Part shown: one piece after another, positions 19,696 through 29,233 of the stretch
Layout of the letters: every line of letters starts with the position of its first letter
Numbering within the stretch: position 1 is the first letter of the stretch
Source: Paenibacillus sp. G2S3
GTDB taxonomy: Bacteria; Bacillota; Bacilli; Paenibacillales; Paenibacillaceae
DNA: 64,000 nt
Direction of reading: 5' to 3'
Assembly (NCBI RefSeq): GCF_030123105.1
Contig: NZ_CP126095.1
Location: 6,014,001-6,078,000 of the forward strand
Program-made: the position numbers and the translations under genes
Notes under the pieces: model-generated
Told to the model about the DNA's origin: nothing
Seen by the model: the letters and a program-made list of their open reading frames with translations, nothing else
The model's database searches: none

Positions 19696-20526
19696 TTATT
19701 TTGTGCGGCGGCGAACGATATATTTATCAGATGCCTTGTTTTTCTTACGCGTTTTGTAACCAAGGGTTGGTTTACCCCATGGAGACATAGGCGATTTACG
19801 TCCGATTGGAGCGCGGCCTTCACCACCACCGTGTGGGTGATCGTTCGGGTTCATTACTACACCGCGTACTTCAGGGCGACGGCCCAGCCAGCGACTACGT
19901 CCAGCTTTACCGATTTTGATCAATTCATGATCTTCGTTACCTACGGAACCGATAGTTGCACGGCATACGCTAAGGATCTTACGAACCTCACCGGATGACA
20001 AACGAACGGAACAGTATTTTTCTTCTTTACCAAGCAATTGAGCTTCTGTACCAGCAGCACGAACCAATTGTCCGCCTTTACCTGGTTTCAACTCAATGTT
20101 GTGGATAACTGTACCCACTGGGATGTTTTCCAGTGCAAGACTGTTACCAATTTTGATGTCGGCTGTTGGGCCAGACTCTACTTTATCCCCAACTTTAAGG
20201 CCTTTAGGAGCGATGATATAACGTTTCTCTCCATCAGCATAGTGGATCAAAGCAATATTGGATGTACGGTTCGGGTCATACTCGATTGTAGCAACGCTAC
20301 CTGGTATGCCGTCTTTAGTCCGCTTGAAATCGATAATACGGTATTTACGTTTGTGTCCGCCGCCATGGTGACGAACCGTAATTTTACCTTGGTTGTTGCG
20401 TCCCGCATGTTTGAACAGCGGAGAAAGCAACGATTTCTCTGGCTGGTTTGTTGTAATTTCTTCAAACGTAGACACGGACATAGCGCGTCTTGCCGGAGAG
20501 GTCGGTTTGTACTTTTTGATTGGCAC
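19696..20526 (-). CDS. rplB: 50S ribosomal protein L2
   Basis: The 276-residue L2 is needed for peptidyl transferase function and subunit joining. It has the conserved [20 protein letters not shown] loop near the C-terminus with the key His. Length and basic C-terminal tail are normal. Confidence 0.98.
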   Translation of the reverse strand: MPIKKYKPTSPARRAMSVSTFEEITTNQPEKSLLSPLFKHAGRNNQGKITVRHHGGGHKRKYRIIDFKRTKDGIPGSVATIEYDPNRTSNIALIHYADGEKRYIIAPKGLKVGDKVESGPTADIKIGNSLALENIPVGTVIHNIELKPGKGGQLVRAAGTEAQLLGKEEKYCSVRLSSGEVRKILSVCRATIGSVGNEDHELIKIGKAGRSRWLGRRPEVRGVVMNPNDHPHGGGEGRAPIGRKSPMSPWGKPTLGYKTRKKNKASDKYIVRRRTK

Positions 20527-20555
20527 TGTAGTTCCCTCCTTACTTCAACAGAGTA

Positions 20556-20849
20556 TTATTCTACCGCTTCAAAAAATTCAAGCGGCTTGCTGTCCGGGCT
20601 AAGCTTAACGATGGCTTTTTTCCACTCTGGAGTGTAACCAGAATATTTACCATAACGTTTCAGTTTACCAGGTACGCGCATTGTGTTCACATTAGTTACT
20701 TTTACTTTGAAAATAGCCTCGACAGCTTTTTTGATTTCGGTTTTGTTAGCACGGATATCCACTTCAAAAGCGTATTTCATTTCGCTCATGTAGTCGGAAG
20801 TACGTTCCGTAATCACCGGACGTTTGATAATATCACGAGGATCTTTCAT
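20556..20849 (-). CDS. rplW: 50S ribosomal protein L23
   Basis: The 97-residue L23 lies at the tunnel exit and docks trigger factor and SRP. It starts [20 protein letters not shown]. Its ATG overlaps the rplD stop by one base. Confidence 0.97.
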   Translation of the reverse strand: MKDPRDIIKRPVITERTSDYMSEMKYAFEVDIRANKTEIKKAVEAIFKVKVTNVNTMRVPGKLKRYGKYSGYTPEWKKAIVKLSPDSKPLEFFEAVE

Positions 20850-21472
20850 TACGCGAACACCTCCTCTACCTTCAGAACTGCTTCTTTAGTGATGATCAGT
20901 TTGTCGTACGTTAGTACGTCAAGAACATTAATGCCGTCAGCCGCTACGAATTTCACCCCAGGGATGTTACGAGCGGAAAGTGCTACGTTATCATCATAGC
21001 TAGTAGCTACGATCAACGCTTTACGATCTACTTTCAGGTTGTTCAAGATTGCTGCGAATTCTTTCGTCTTCGGAGCATTCATTGTCAAGCTATCCAATAC
21101 GATAATGTCATTCTCGAGTACTTTCGAGGACAAAGCGGATTTGATCGCCAAACGACGAACCTTCTTAGGCAGTTTCCAGGAATAGCTACGTGGTGTTGGT
21201 CCGAAGACAACGCCGCCGCCTTTCCATTGTGGCGAACGAATGGAGCCTTGACGAGCGCGACCTGTACCTTTTTGTTTCCAAGGTTTACGTCCACCGCCAC
21301 GAACTTCAGAACGTCCTTTTACTTTGTGTGTACCACGACGTAGGGAAGCTCTTTGCATAAGCGCAGCTTCATGTAGAACGTGCTCATTCGGTTCAATACC
21401 GAATACTGTATCGCTCAGCTCCACTTCACCAACTTCGTTGCCACTAATATTAAAAAGTGTTACTTTTGGCAT
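20849..21472 (-). CDS. rplD: 50S ribosomal protein L4
   Basis: The 207-residue L4 has the internal loop [20 protein letters not shown] that reaches the tunnel constriction. In Escherichia coli it represses the S10 operon; whether it does so here is unknown. Macrolide-type changes are not obvious in the loop. Confidence 0.98.
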   Translation of the reverse strand: MPKVTLFNISGNEVGEVELSDTVFGIEPNEHVLHEAALMQRASLRRGTHKVKGRSEVRGGGRKPWKQKGTGRARQGSIRSPQWKGGGVVFGPTPRSYSWKLPKKVRRLAIKSALSSKVLENDIIVLDSLTMNAPKTKEFAAILNNLKVDRKALIVATSYDDNVALSARNIPGVKFVAADGINVLDVLTYDKLIITKEAVLKVEEVFA

Positions 21473-21497
21473 TTCATGTTCCTCCTTTCTTCAGCAA

Positions 21498-22121
21498 TTA
21501 TTTCTTAACGGTTTGTTTAACTTTCACGAAGCTGTTTTTAGGACCTGGAATAGCGCCTTTAATCAGCAATACGTTACGCTCAACATCAACCTTGATGATT
21601 TCAAGCCGTTGAACCGTGATAGTCGTGTGACCCATATGTCCTGGAAGGCGTTTGCCCTTAGGAACACGGTTAGCTTGGATAGAACCCATGGAACCTGGTC
21701 TTCTGTGGTAACGCGATCCGTGTGCCATTGGTCCGCGGCTTTGTCCCCAACGTTTGATGTTACCTTGGAAACCTTTACCTTTAGATGTGCCAGTTACGTC
21801 AACAAATTCGCCCTCAGCAAAAATATCAGCCTTCAGTTCTTGTCCAACCTCGAGAGACCCGAGGTCAACACCGCGAATTTCACGAACGTAGCGCTTAGGT
21901 GTTGCATTTGCCTTTTTGGCGTGACCTTGTTCAGGCTTATTGGAGCGACTTTCTTTTTTATCAGAAAAGCCCAATTGCACTGCTTCATATCCGTCGATAT
22001 TCAGGTCTTTCTTTTGCAGTACTACACAAGGGCCTGCTTCGATAACAGTAACAGGAATTACGTTACCTTCTGGAGTAAACACTTGAGTCATACCGAGTTT
22101 TTTTCCTAAGATACCTTTCAA
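21498..22121 (-). CDS. rplC: 50S ribosomal protein L3
   Basis: The 207-residue L3 starts [19 protein letters not shown] and has the central loop [20 protein letters not shown] near the peptidyl transferase centre. The start is probably the TTG at 22121, 8 bases after AGAGG. A GTG at 22130 lies inside the ribosome site (AGAGGTG) and would add three residues not found in Bacillus L3. Confidence 0.96.
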   Translation of the reverse strand: MKGILGKKLGMTQVFTPEGNVIPVTVIEAGPCVVLQKKDLNIDGYEAVQLGFSDKKESRSNKPEQGHAKKANATPKRYVREIRGVDLGSLEVGQELKADIFAEGEFVDVTGTSKGKGFQGNIKRWGQSRGPMAHGSRYHRRPGSMGSIQANRVPKGKRLPGHMGHTTITVQRLEIIKVDVERNVLLIKGAIPGPKNSFVKVKQTVKK

Positions 22122-22163
22122 TGTTGACACCTCTTTTCTTTTCCTAAGTTGCTAAAAATAGAA

Positions 22164-22603
<440 letters not shown>

Positions 22604-22609
22604 TTTATT

Positions 22610-22638
22610 ATTATATATAATAGGCGGCAGTATTGCAA
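22610..22638 (-). promoter_or_regulatory. strong promoter of the S10-spc-alpha cluster
   Basis: On the minus strand TTGCAA (22633-22638), a 17-base spacer and a consensus TATAAT (22610-22615) sit between hemAT and rpsJ. It is well placed to drive the whole ribosomal-protein cluster. Confidence 0.8.
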
Positions 22639-22649
22639 GCTTAATTAAC

Positions 22650-22682
22650 AAAACAACGCATATTTTTTTCAAGCGCTGTTTT
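22650..22682 (-). terminator. weak terminator candidate after hemAT
   Basis: On the minus strand AAAACAGCGC pairs with GCGTTGTTTT (one wobble) around an A-rich loop, followed by a mixed T-rich stretch. It lies between the hemAT stop and the S10 promoter, so it could separate the two units. Confidence 0.45.
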
Positions 22683-22698
22683 ATTACTATTATATAGG

Positions 22699-24048
22699 CT
22701 AAAGATTCTCAGTAGCAGACTTGAAAAACTCAGCTGACTCTGCAGTCTGTTCTGTTGCTGACCCAATTCCCTCTATCGTCTGAATCAATGTTCTTATTTC
22801 TTCTTCTACTATAACAATCTCCTGTGTGCTACTCTTCATCGCCTCAACAATATCGGAAAACAAAAGACTAGTCTCAACGGATTGATGCTTTCCACTTTTG
22901 GTTAACTCTTGTACCTTACGTATCTCTTCAACAACCTGTTGTGTGAGATATCCTGATTTATTAGTTAGCTCTACGATCTGAATTACAGTATTCTTCGTAT
23001 CCTCTGCCAATCGACTAACTTCTTGGGCAACTACACTAAACCCTCTACCATGCTCTCCAGCTCTGGCAGCTTCTATTGTTGCATTAAGTGAAAGGATTTT
23101 GGTTTGATCAGCGATATCTTTCACTGAGTTTACGATTTTTTGAATTTGTTTAGAGGAATTACTTAATTCCTGAACTGAGTGTTCCATCTCACTTGTACTT
23201 TGATAAATAAGGTTAATCTGTCCTGTTAAGCTATCCAAATGCTCATGTCCATCTGTAGCCAACCCCTGTGACTCTACAGCGGATGTAGCAGTACGTTGGA
23301 ATGTTCTACTCACTTCATTGCTACTGGCCACTAGCTGCTTCACAGCAGCATTTGTGTCGATACTAAAATCTATTAATTCGCTGCTGAATTCAGCGATTTT
23401 CTGCTTTAATTCATTTTTAACTAATAAGTATTGCTGTTCCTTCTCTTTAACGTTCTCCTTCTCGTACTCCTCCAGAACGAGTTGTTGCTCAAGGTTAAGC
23501 AACTTAGTAACGGTTTGAACTACTTGTAGGCGTGCATTGTCATCATGTGTTTCTTTATAGATAACTTTTATAAATACATTCTGGAGATTTTGAAAAGCGG
23601 ATAAATACCATTTAGGCTCAAGTCCTACTCTTTTATGAATATTAGCAATCTTCATTCGCTTTGCTATGTACTCATCATCAACTTTGCCATCAAAAATCTC
23701 AATAATATGTTCTCGGAGTGTCGTCTTCAACCTTTCTATACTACTATGCTCCAATATTATTGCTTCAAGTTTATTTACGCCTAATACCGAATTGTAAAAC
23801 TGATCAGTAATATAGTCTATATTCTGTTCAACGATAGGTTTCACCCTACGTAATAAGTTCAAATCTGATTCAGTTAGATCAATCATTCTCATTTGTTCAT
23901 TGAGTTCATCATGACCCTCAAGAGTATGAAAAAGATTTTGAGTAGTCTTATTCTGATGTTTAAGTTCTTTGAAATTAGGGGTGTGAGAATCCTCATTATT
24001 ATTACGTGATGTTATAGCATGCATGAATGAAAAAGGACATTTTCCCAT
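22699..24048 (-). CDS. hemAT: globin-coupled chemotaxis-type oxygen sensor (HemAT-like)
   Basis: This 449-residue soluble protein joins an N-terminal sensor globin (about residues 50-215) to a coiled linker and a methyl-accepting-type signalling domain (about 240-449) with the conserved hairpin [20 protein letters not shown]. The globin part aligns by eye with B. subtilis HemAT: the proximal haem His is His138 (ANIHKRVGL), with Tyr85 (DQFYN) and Tyr148 (KWYLSAF) at the other conserved sites. HemAT binds oxygen through haem and signals to CheA. No membrane segment is present. The gene is AT-richer than the ribosomal-protein genes on both sides and sits alone between the str and S10 operons, which is not the Bacillus order. 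That suggests insertion or rearrangement. Function is well supported; the output partner is unknown. Confidence 0.92.
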   Translation of the reverse strand: MGKCPFSFMHAITSRNNNEDSHTPNFKELKHQNKTTQNLFHTLEGHDELNEQMRMIDLTESDLNLLRRVKPIVEQNIDYITDQFYNSVLGVNKLEAIILEHSSIERLKTTLREHIIEIFDGKVDDEYIAKRMKIANIHKRVGLEPKWYLSAFQNLQNVFIKVIYKETHDDNARLQVVQTVTKLLNLEQQLVLEEYEKENVKEKEQQYLLVKNELKQKIAEFSSELIDFSIDTNAAVKQLVASSNEVSRTFQRTATSAVESQGLATDGHEHLDSLTGQINLIYQSTSEMEHSVQELSNSSKQIQKIVNSVKDIADQTKILSLNATIEAARAGEHGRGFSVVAQEVSRLAEDTKNTVIQIVELTNKSGYLTQQVVEEIRKVQELTKSGKHQSVETSLLFSDIVEAMKSSTQEIVIVEEEIRTLIQTIEGIGSATEQTAESAEFFKSATENL

Positions 24049-24099
24049 GTTATCACTCTCCCCTTAATTACTATTTTTTTACAATATTACCTTCCTTTC

Positions 24100-24129
24100 A
24101 TTTTACTCTATGATTATTAAAATTGTAAA
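24100..24129 (-). promoter_or_regulatory. candidate promoter of hemAT
   Basis: On the minus strand TTTACA (24124-24129), an 18-base spacer and TAAAAT (24100-24105) form a sigma-A-like promoter about 50 bases before hemAT. I saw no clear sigma-D (motility) promoter. Confidence 0.45.
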
Positions 24130-24224
24130 CAATTTATCGTAGATTTTTGGCGAATTATGTAGAAAATACACATATTATCTGTTTTATTTATCATTAAATG
24201 TCGAAGCATAAACAATTGCTTCTA

Positions 24225-24270
24225 AAAAAATACAAAAAGCCCCGGATTCTCCGCAAGAAGAATCCGGGGC
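24225..24270 (-). terminator. terminator of the str operon (after tuf)
   Basis: A perfect 12-base stem GCCCCGGATTCT/AGAATCCGGGGC is followed on the minus strand by TTTTTGTATTTTTTT. It lies just after the tuf stop, so hemAT should be transcribed separately. Confidence 0.93.
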
Positions 24271-24307
24271 ACTATGATTCAGAGTCTACCCGCAGATAGA
24301 AACGAAT

Positions 24308-25498
24308 TTATTTTTGGATGGAAGCTACGCTACCTGCTCCAACTGTACGTCCACCTTCGCGAATGGAGAATTTAGTACCTTCTTCAATAGCGATAGGGGA
24401 GATCAGGGCAACAGTTACAGTGATGTTGTCACCAGGCATAACCATTTCAGTACCTTCTGGCAAGTTGATGATACCAGTTACGTCAGTTGTACGGAAGTAG
24501 AACTGTGGACGGTAACCAGTGAAGAATGGTTTGTGACGTCCGCCTTCTTCTTTAGTCAAAACGTAGATTTGAGCAGTGAACTCAGTGTGTGGTTTAACAG
24601 AGTTCGGTTTAGCCAATACTTGGCCACGCTCGATCATCGTACGGTCTACACCACGAAGCAAAGCTCCGATGTTGTCGCCCGCTTGAGCGGAATCCAGCAA
24701 TTTACGGAACATTTCTACGCCCGTAACTACGGATTTCTTAGTTTCTTCGTGAATACCAACGATTTCGATTTCTTCTCCGACTTTAACTGTTCCGCGTTCT
24801 ACGCGACCAGTTGCCACAGTACCGCGGCCAGTGATGGAGAATACATCTTCGACAGGCATCAAGAATGGTTTGTCAGTTTGACGCTCTGGAAGTGGAATGT
24901 ACTCGTCGATTGTTTCGAACATTTCAACAATCTTCTTAGCATATTCGCCTTCTGGGTTTTGAAGAGCTTCACGAGCAGAACCACGAATGATTGGAGTGTC
25001 GTCGCCTGGGAAGTCATACTCGCTCAGCAAGTCACGAACTTCCATTTCAACCAATTCCAACAACTCTTCGTCTTCAACCATGTCGCATTTGTTCAAGAAT
25101 ACAACGATGTATGGAACACCTACTTGACGGGACAACAGGATGTGCTCGCGAGTTTGTGGCATAGGGCCATCAGCTGCGGATACAACCAGGATAGCTCCGT
25201 CCATTTGCGCTGCGCCTGTGATCATGTTTTTAACATAGTCGGCGTGACCAGGGCAGTCTACGTGAGCGTAGTGACGGTTAGGAGTTTCATATTCAACGTG
25301 GGAAGTGGAGATTGTGATACCACGTTCGCGCTCTTCAGGAGCTTTGTCGATTTGATCGAATGCGATAGCTGCGCCACCGTAAGTTTTGGACAATACAGTA
25401 GTGATTGCAGCTGTCAGAGTCGTTTTACCATGGTCGACGTGACCAATAGTACCGATGTTAACGTGCGGTTTGTTACGTTCAAACTTTGCCTTTGCCAT
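24308..25498 (-). CDS. tuf: elongation factor Tu
   Basis: The 396-residue GTPase brings aminoacyl-tRNA to the ribosome. It has G1 GHVDHGKT (near 19), G3 DCPGHADY, G4 NKCD and three-domain length. It is the last gene of the str operon, ends at a strong terminator and follows fusA by about 110 bases. Confidence 0.99.
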   Translation of the reverse strand: MAKAKFERNKPHVNIGTIGHVDHGKTTLTAAITTVLSKTYGGAAIAFDQIDKAPEERERGITISTSHVEYETPNRHYAHVDCPGHADYVKNMITGAAQMDGAILVVSAADGPMPQTREHILLSRQVGVPYIVVFLNKCDMVEDEELLELVEMEVRDLLSEYDFPGDDTPIIRGSAREALQNPEGEYAKKIVEMFETIDEYIPLPERQTDKPFLMPVEDVFSITGRGTVATGRVERGTVKVGEEIEIVGIHEETKKSVVTGVEMFRKLLDSAQAGDNIGALLRGVDRTMIERGQVLAKPNSVKPHTEFTAQIYVLTKEEGGRHKPFFTGYRPQFYFRTTDVTGIINLPEGTEMVMPGDNITVTVALISPIAIEEGTKFSIREGGRTVGAGSVASIQK

Positions 25499-25608
25499 TT
25501 GAACAGTTCCTCCTTAATGTGGGGTTCCTTATATTTTGAGCCGCCCGCATGTATGTTTATCTTAGATGACTGAGTAGTTATACTCGGACGGCAAGTTAAA
25601 ACTAGTAA

Positions 25609-27687
25609 TTATTCTCCGCCTTTGTTCTTAGCAGCGATCTCTTCCGCAATGGATTTAGGAACTTCTTCATAGTGAGAAAGCTCCATTGAGAATACGCCAC
25701 GTCCTTGAGTACCAGAACGAAGAGTTGTAGAGTATCCGAACATTTCGGAAAGAGGCACCTTAGCACGGATAATTTGCGCTCCACCACGGGAATCCATACC
25801 TTCGATACGGCCACGGCGGGAGTTCAGCATACCCATAACATCACCCATATATTCCTCAGGAACAGTTACTTCTACTTTCATGATTGGCTCAAGCAGGACA
25901 GGTTTACACTTGTCTTTAGCTGCTTTAAGTGCCATCGAGCCGGCAATTTTAAATGCCATTTCGTTGGAATCGACATCATGGTAAGAACCATCAACGATGG
26001 TAGCTTTAACGTCTACAAGCGGGAAGCCTGCAAGTACGCCGTTTTTCATTTGTTCTTCGATACCCGCAAGTGCAGGAGCGATGTACTCTCTAGGAACCGA
26101 GCCACCGACAACTTTACTTTCGAATTTGCTACCAGTACCTGGCTCGAGGGGTTCAAATTCAACCCATACGTGACCGTATTGACCACGACCACCAGATTGG
26201 CGTACAAATTTACCTTCGACGCGAGCAGGTGCCTTGAACGTTTCGCGGTAAGCAACCTGTGGTTTACCCACATTGGTTTCTACTTTGAACTCACGACGCA
26301 TACGGTCGATGATGATGTCCAAGTGAAGTTCACCCATACCAGCCAGGATAGTTTGGCCTGTTTCTTCATCAGTATGAGCACGAAGAGTTGGATCCTCTTC
26401 AGTCAACTTACCGAGAGCAACGCCCAATTTATCTTGGTCAGCTTTTGTTTTTGGTTCAACAGCGATTTCGATAACTGGATCAGGGAAGTTCATTGATTCC
26501 AGAATTACTGGATGCTTCTCATCACACAGTGTATCACCTGTACTGGTGTCTTTCAAACCAACTGCTGCAGCGATGTCGCCAGAATACACGATGGAAATCT
26601 CTTGACGGCTGTTAGCATGCATTTGAAGGATACGACCAATACGTTCACGCTTGTTCTTAGTAGCATTAACTACATAAGATCCGGACTCTAGAACACCAGA
26701 GTAAACACGGAAGAACGTAAGTTTACCTACATAAGGGTCAGTCATGATTTTAAATGCCAAAGCTGCAAACGGTTCTTCATCCGAAGAATGACGAACTGCT
26801 TCAGTTCCATCATCAAGATGTCCAGTGATAGCTGGAACGTCAAGAGGAGATGGCAAGTAATCAACAACAGCATCCAGCATAAGCTGAATCCCTTTGTTAC
26901 GGTAGGAGGATCCAACAATTACAGGGAACAATTTAACTTCAACTACGCCTTTGCGCAGTGCAGCTTTAATTTCCGGAACTGTAATTTCTTCGCCTTCCAG
27001 GTACTTCATAGTCAGATCTTCATCAAGTTCAGCAACTTTCTCGATCAACTCGAGACGCAGCTCCTCAACTTTGGCCAAATATTCTTCCGGAATATCCGTT
27101 ACTTCGATGTTTTGGCCTAGATCATCTCTGAACATGTGTGCTTTTTGCTCAACAAGGTCGATAATACCAGTGAAATCACTTTCTGCACCAATTGGCAATT
27201 GAATAGCAACTGCATTGGCTTGAAGGCGATCACGCATAGTTTCGATTACGTTAAGGAAGTCCGCACCGATAATGTCCATTTTGTTCACATATGCAATACG
27301 TGGAACGTTATAACGGTCAGCCTGTCTCCATACGGTTTCAGACTGAGGCTCAACGCCCTCTTTTGCACTAAATACACCTACTGCCCCATCCAATACACGC
27401 AGGGAACGTTCAACTTCAACAGTGAAGTCAACGTGTCCTGGGGTATCAATGATATTGATGCGGTGACCTTTCCACGCAGCAGTCGTAGCAGCGGACGTAA
27501 TCGTGATTCCGCGCTCTTGTTCTTGCTCCATCCAGTCCATTGTAGCAGCACCCTCGTGAACTTCACCGATTTTGTGCGTACGGCCTGTATAGAAAAGAAT
27601 CCGCTCTGTGGTAGTTGTTTTACCAGCATCAATATGCGCCATGATCCCGATATTACGTGTATTTTTTAAGGAGAACTCTCTAGCCAT
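25609..27687 (-). CDS. fusA: elongation factor G
   Basis: The 692-residue translocation GTPase has G1 [13 protein letters not shown], switch [15 protein letters not shown]4 NKMD, and domain [21 protein letters not shown] that enters the decoding centre. Length and all motifs are complete. It follows rpsG by 47 bases. Confidence 0.99.
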   Translation of the reverse strand: MAREFSLKNTRNIGIMAHIDAGKTTTTERILFYTGRTHKIGEVHEGAATMDWMEQEQERGITITSAATTAAWKGHRINIIDTPGHVDFTVEVERSLRVLDGAVGVFSAKEGVEPQSETVWRQADRYNVPRIAYVNKMDIIGADFLNVIETMRDRLQANAVAIQLPIGAESDFTGIIDLVEQKAHMFRDDLGQNIEVTDIPEEYLAKVEELRLELIEKVAELDEDLTMKYLEGEEITVPEIKAALRKGVVEVKLFPVIVGSSYRNKGIQLMLDAVVDYLPSPLDVPAITGHLDDGTEAVRHSSDEEPFAALAFKIMTDPYVGKLTFFRVYSGVLESGSYVVNATKNKRERIGRILQMHANSRQEISIVYSGDIAAAVGLKDTSTGDTLCDEKHPVILESMNFPDPVIEIAVEPKTKADQDKLGVALGKLTEEDPTLRAHTDEETGQTILAGMGELHLDIIIDRMRREFKVETNVGKPQVAYRETFKAPARVEGKFVRQSGGRGQYGHVWVEFEPLEPGTGSKFESKVVGGSVPREYIAPALAGIEEQMKNGVLAGFPLVDVKATIVDGSYHDVDSNEMAFKIAGSMALKAAKDKCKPVLLEPIMKVEVTVPEEYMGDVMGMLNSRRGRIEGMDSRGGAQIIRAKVPLSEMFGYSTTLRSGTQGRGVFSMELSHYEEVPKSIAEEIAAKNKGGE

Positions 27688-27734
27688 GAAATGGATCTCC
27701 CTTCAAAATATAAGTTATTTGAATGACCTTAATC

Positions 27735-28205
27735 CTACCAACGGTAGTGAGCGAACGCTTTGTTTGCTTCAGCCATTTTGTGTGTATCTTCGCGTTTCTT
27801 AACAGAAGCGCCTGTGTTGTTGGAAGCGTCGATGATCTCAGCCGCCAAACGCTCTTCCATCGTCTTCTCACCGCGGTTGCGAGAGTAGTTTACGAGCCAA
27901 CGTAATCCCAGAGCAGTACGTCTCTCTGGTTTAACCTCGATAGGTACTTGATAGTTAGCACCACCGACACGACGAGCTTTGACTTCCAAAACCGGCATGA
28001 TATTCTTGATGGCAGCTTCGAAAACTTCCATCGGATCTTTACCCGTACGTTCTTCAATCAATTTGAATGAATTGTACAGAATGCTTTGAGCGACACCTCT
28101 TTTACCACCCAGCATAATGCGGTTAATCAAACGAGTAACCAACTTGCTATTATACAACGGATCTGGCAATACGTCTCTCTTAGTAACTGGACCTTTGCGT
28201 GGCAT
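27735..28205 (-). CDS. rpsG: 30S ribosomal protein S7
   Basis: The 156-residue S7 organises the 30S head and in enteric bacteria represses the str operon. It starts [20 protein letters not shown] and ends [15 protein letters not shown]. It is 44 bases after rpsL. Confidence 0.98.
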   Translation of the reverse strand: MPRKGPVTKRDVLPDPLYNSKLVTRLINRIMLGGKRGVAQSILYNSFKLIEERTGKDPMEVFEAAIKNIMPVLEVKARRVGGANYQVPIEVKPERRTALGLRWLVNYSRNRGEKTMEERLAAEIIDASNNTGASVKKREDTHKMAEANKAFAHYRW

Positions 28206-28249
28206 GGATATCCCCCTTTCTTAAATGTTTATTATTCTAGTACTTTTTC

Positions 28250-28669
28250 TTATTTCTTAGCTTTAGGACGTTTAGCACCGTATTTAGAACGAGCTTGCAT
28301 CCGGTTAGCTACACCTGCTGTATCCAATGCACCACGAACGATATGGTAACGAACCCCTGCAAGGTCCTTTACTTTACCTCCGCGAAGTAATACAACACTG
28401 TGCTCTTGTAAGTTATGTCCGATACCCGGGATATAAGCTGTTACCTCGAGACGGTTCGTCAAACGAACACGGGCATATTTACGAAGCGCTGAGTTTGGTT
28501 TACGTGGAGTCATAGTACCAACACGAGTGCACACACCGCGTTTTTGCGGAGCGCTCAAATTTGTAGCCTCACGCTTGAGGGCGTTATACCCTTTTTGAAG
28601 AGCGGGAGATTTAGATTTTTCGATTTTGGCTTGACGGCCCTTACGAACCAATTGGTTAATTGTTGGCAT
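28250..28669 (-). CDS. rpsL: 30S ribosomal protein S12 with unusual residues at two streptomycin sites
   Basis: The 139-residue S12 lies at the decoding centre. It has the Gram-positive insertion ([18 protein letters not shown]) and starts [14 protein letters not shown]. Two residues stand out. The usual TPKKPNS reads TPRKPNS (Arg56, codon CGT), at the site called Lys42 in E. coli and Lys56 in B. subtilis. The usual KDLPGVRYH reads KDLAGVRYH (Ala104, codon GCA), at E. coli Pro90. Changes at both sites give streptomycin resistance or dependence in model bacteria. Whether these are natural for the genus or selected is not visible here. The ATG at 28669 is set by AAGGGGGTGG; an upstream reading frame extension has no support. 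Confidence 0.97.
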   Translation of the reverse strand: MPTINQLVRKGRQAKIEKSKSPALQKGYNALKREATNLSAPQKRGVCTRVGTMTPRKPNSALRKYARVRLTNRLEVTAYIPGIGHNLQEHSVVLLRGGKVKDLAGVRYHIVRGALDTAGVANRMQARSKYGAKRPKAKK

Positions 28670-28802
28670 GTTGTTGCCACCCCCTTCCTGAAATGATAGC
28701 CGATTTAAGAACTCTAAGCCCACAGACCCAGGCGGTTCATAAAAAGACAAATGAAAAGTTCTTGCCTCTGGAGTTCATCCCAGTACAAAAACATTTCCGT
28801 AG

Positions 28803-29054
28803 CTATTGTTTTAAGACGGCTGCCATCGCAGCGCCAACTTCTATTCCGCAGGCCTTGCCCAAATTTAGCATCGTATCCACATATGTGATCTTAACACCTT
28901 GTTTGTTACAAAGCATAACTATCCTGGAAGTAAGCCTTTGATCTCCGTCCTCTGCCACATAGACTTCTGCAGCTTGGCCCAACTCTACCGCCTTGACGGT
29001 TTGTTTGGTACCGATCTTGACCTGAGCATCCAGTAGTCCTCTATCATCAGTCAT
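28803..29054 (-). CDS. ybxF: L7Ae-family ribosomal protein YbxF (kink-turn binder)
   Basis: The 83-residue protein matches the L7Ae/L30e fold: IGTKQTVKAVELGQAAEVYVAED and the C-terminal MLNLGKACGIEVGAAMAAVL. B. subtilis YbxF binds kink-turn RNAs and associates with ribosomes in growth. The start is the ATG at 29054, 8 bases after GGAGG; earlier in-frame codons overlap the ribosome site. It is the first gene of the str operon. Confidence 0.93.
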   Translation of the reverse strand: MTDDRGLLDAQVKIGTKQTVKAVELGQAAEVYVAEDGDQRLTSRIVMLCNKQGVKITYVDTMLNLGKACGIEVGAAMAAVLKQ

Positions 29055-29106
29055 AATCATTACCTCCAATGAACAAGGATAACATGGCTACTCACGCACC
29101 TTAGAC

Positions 29107-29135
29107 ATTTTAGCATTATCAATAGATGGTGTCAA
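29107..29135 (-). promoter_or_regulatory. promoter of the str operon
   Basis: On the minus strand a consensus TTGACA (29130-29135), a 17-base spacer and TAAAAT (29107-29112) lie 53 bases before ybxF. It should drive ybxF-rpsL-rpsG-fusA-tuf. Confidence 0.8.
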
Positions 29136-29180
29136 GAAATTCAGCAATAATTCTTATGATTATTATACACAGCAGATATT

Positions 29181-29210
29181 CGTGTCACACCTATGAATAG
29201 GTATGACACG
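29181..29210 (-). other. long hairpin after rpoC
   Basis: CGTGTCAtACCTA pairs with TAGGTgTGACACG around TTCA, a stem of about 13 base pairs right after rpoC. No T-run follows, so it is a processing or stability element, or a weak terminator, rather than a classic terminator. Confidence 0.55.
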
Positions 29211-29233
29211 AGTACACTACCGTGATTGCTAAT

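Noticed and set aside
24314..25573. Long plus-strand frame of 419 codons opposite tuf
   Set aside because: It is the antisense shadow of tuf; the biased codons of highly expressed genes leave open frames on the other strand. It has no ribosome site.
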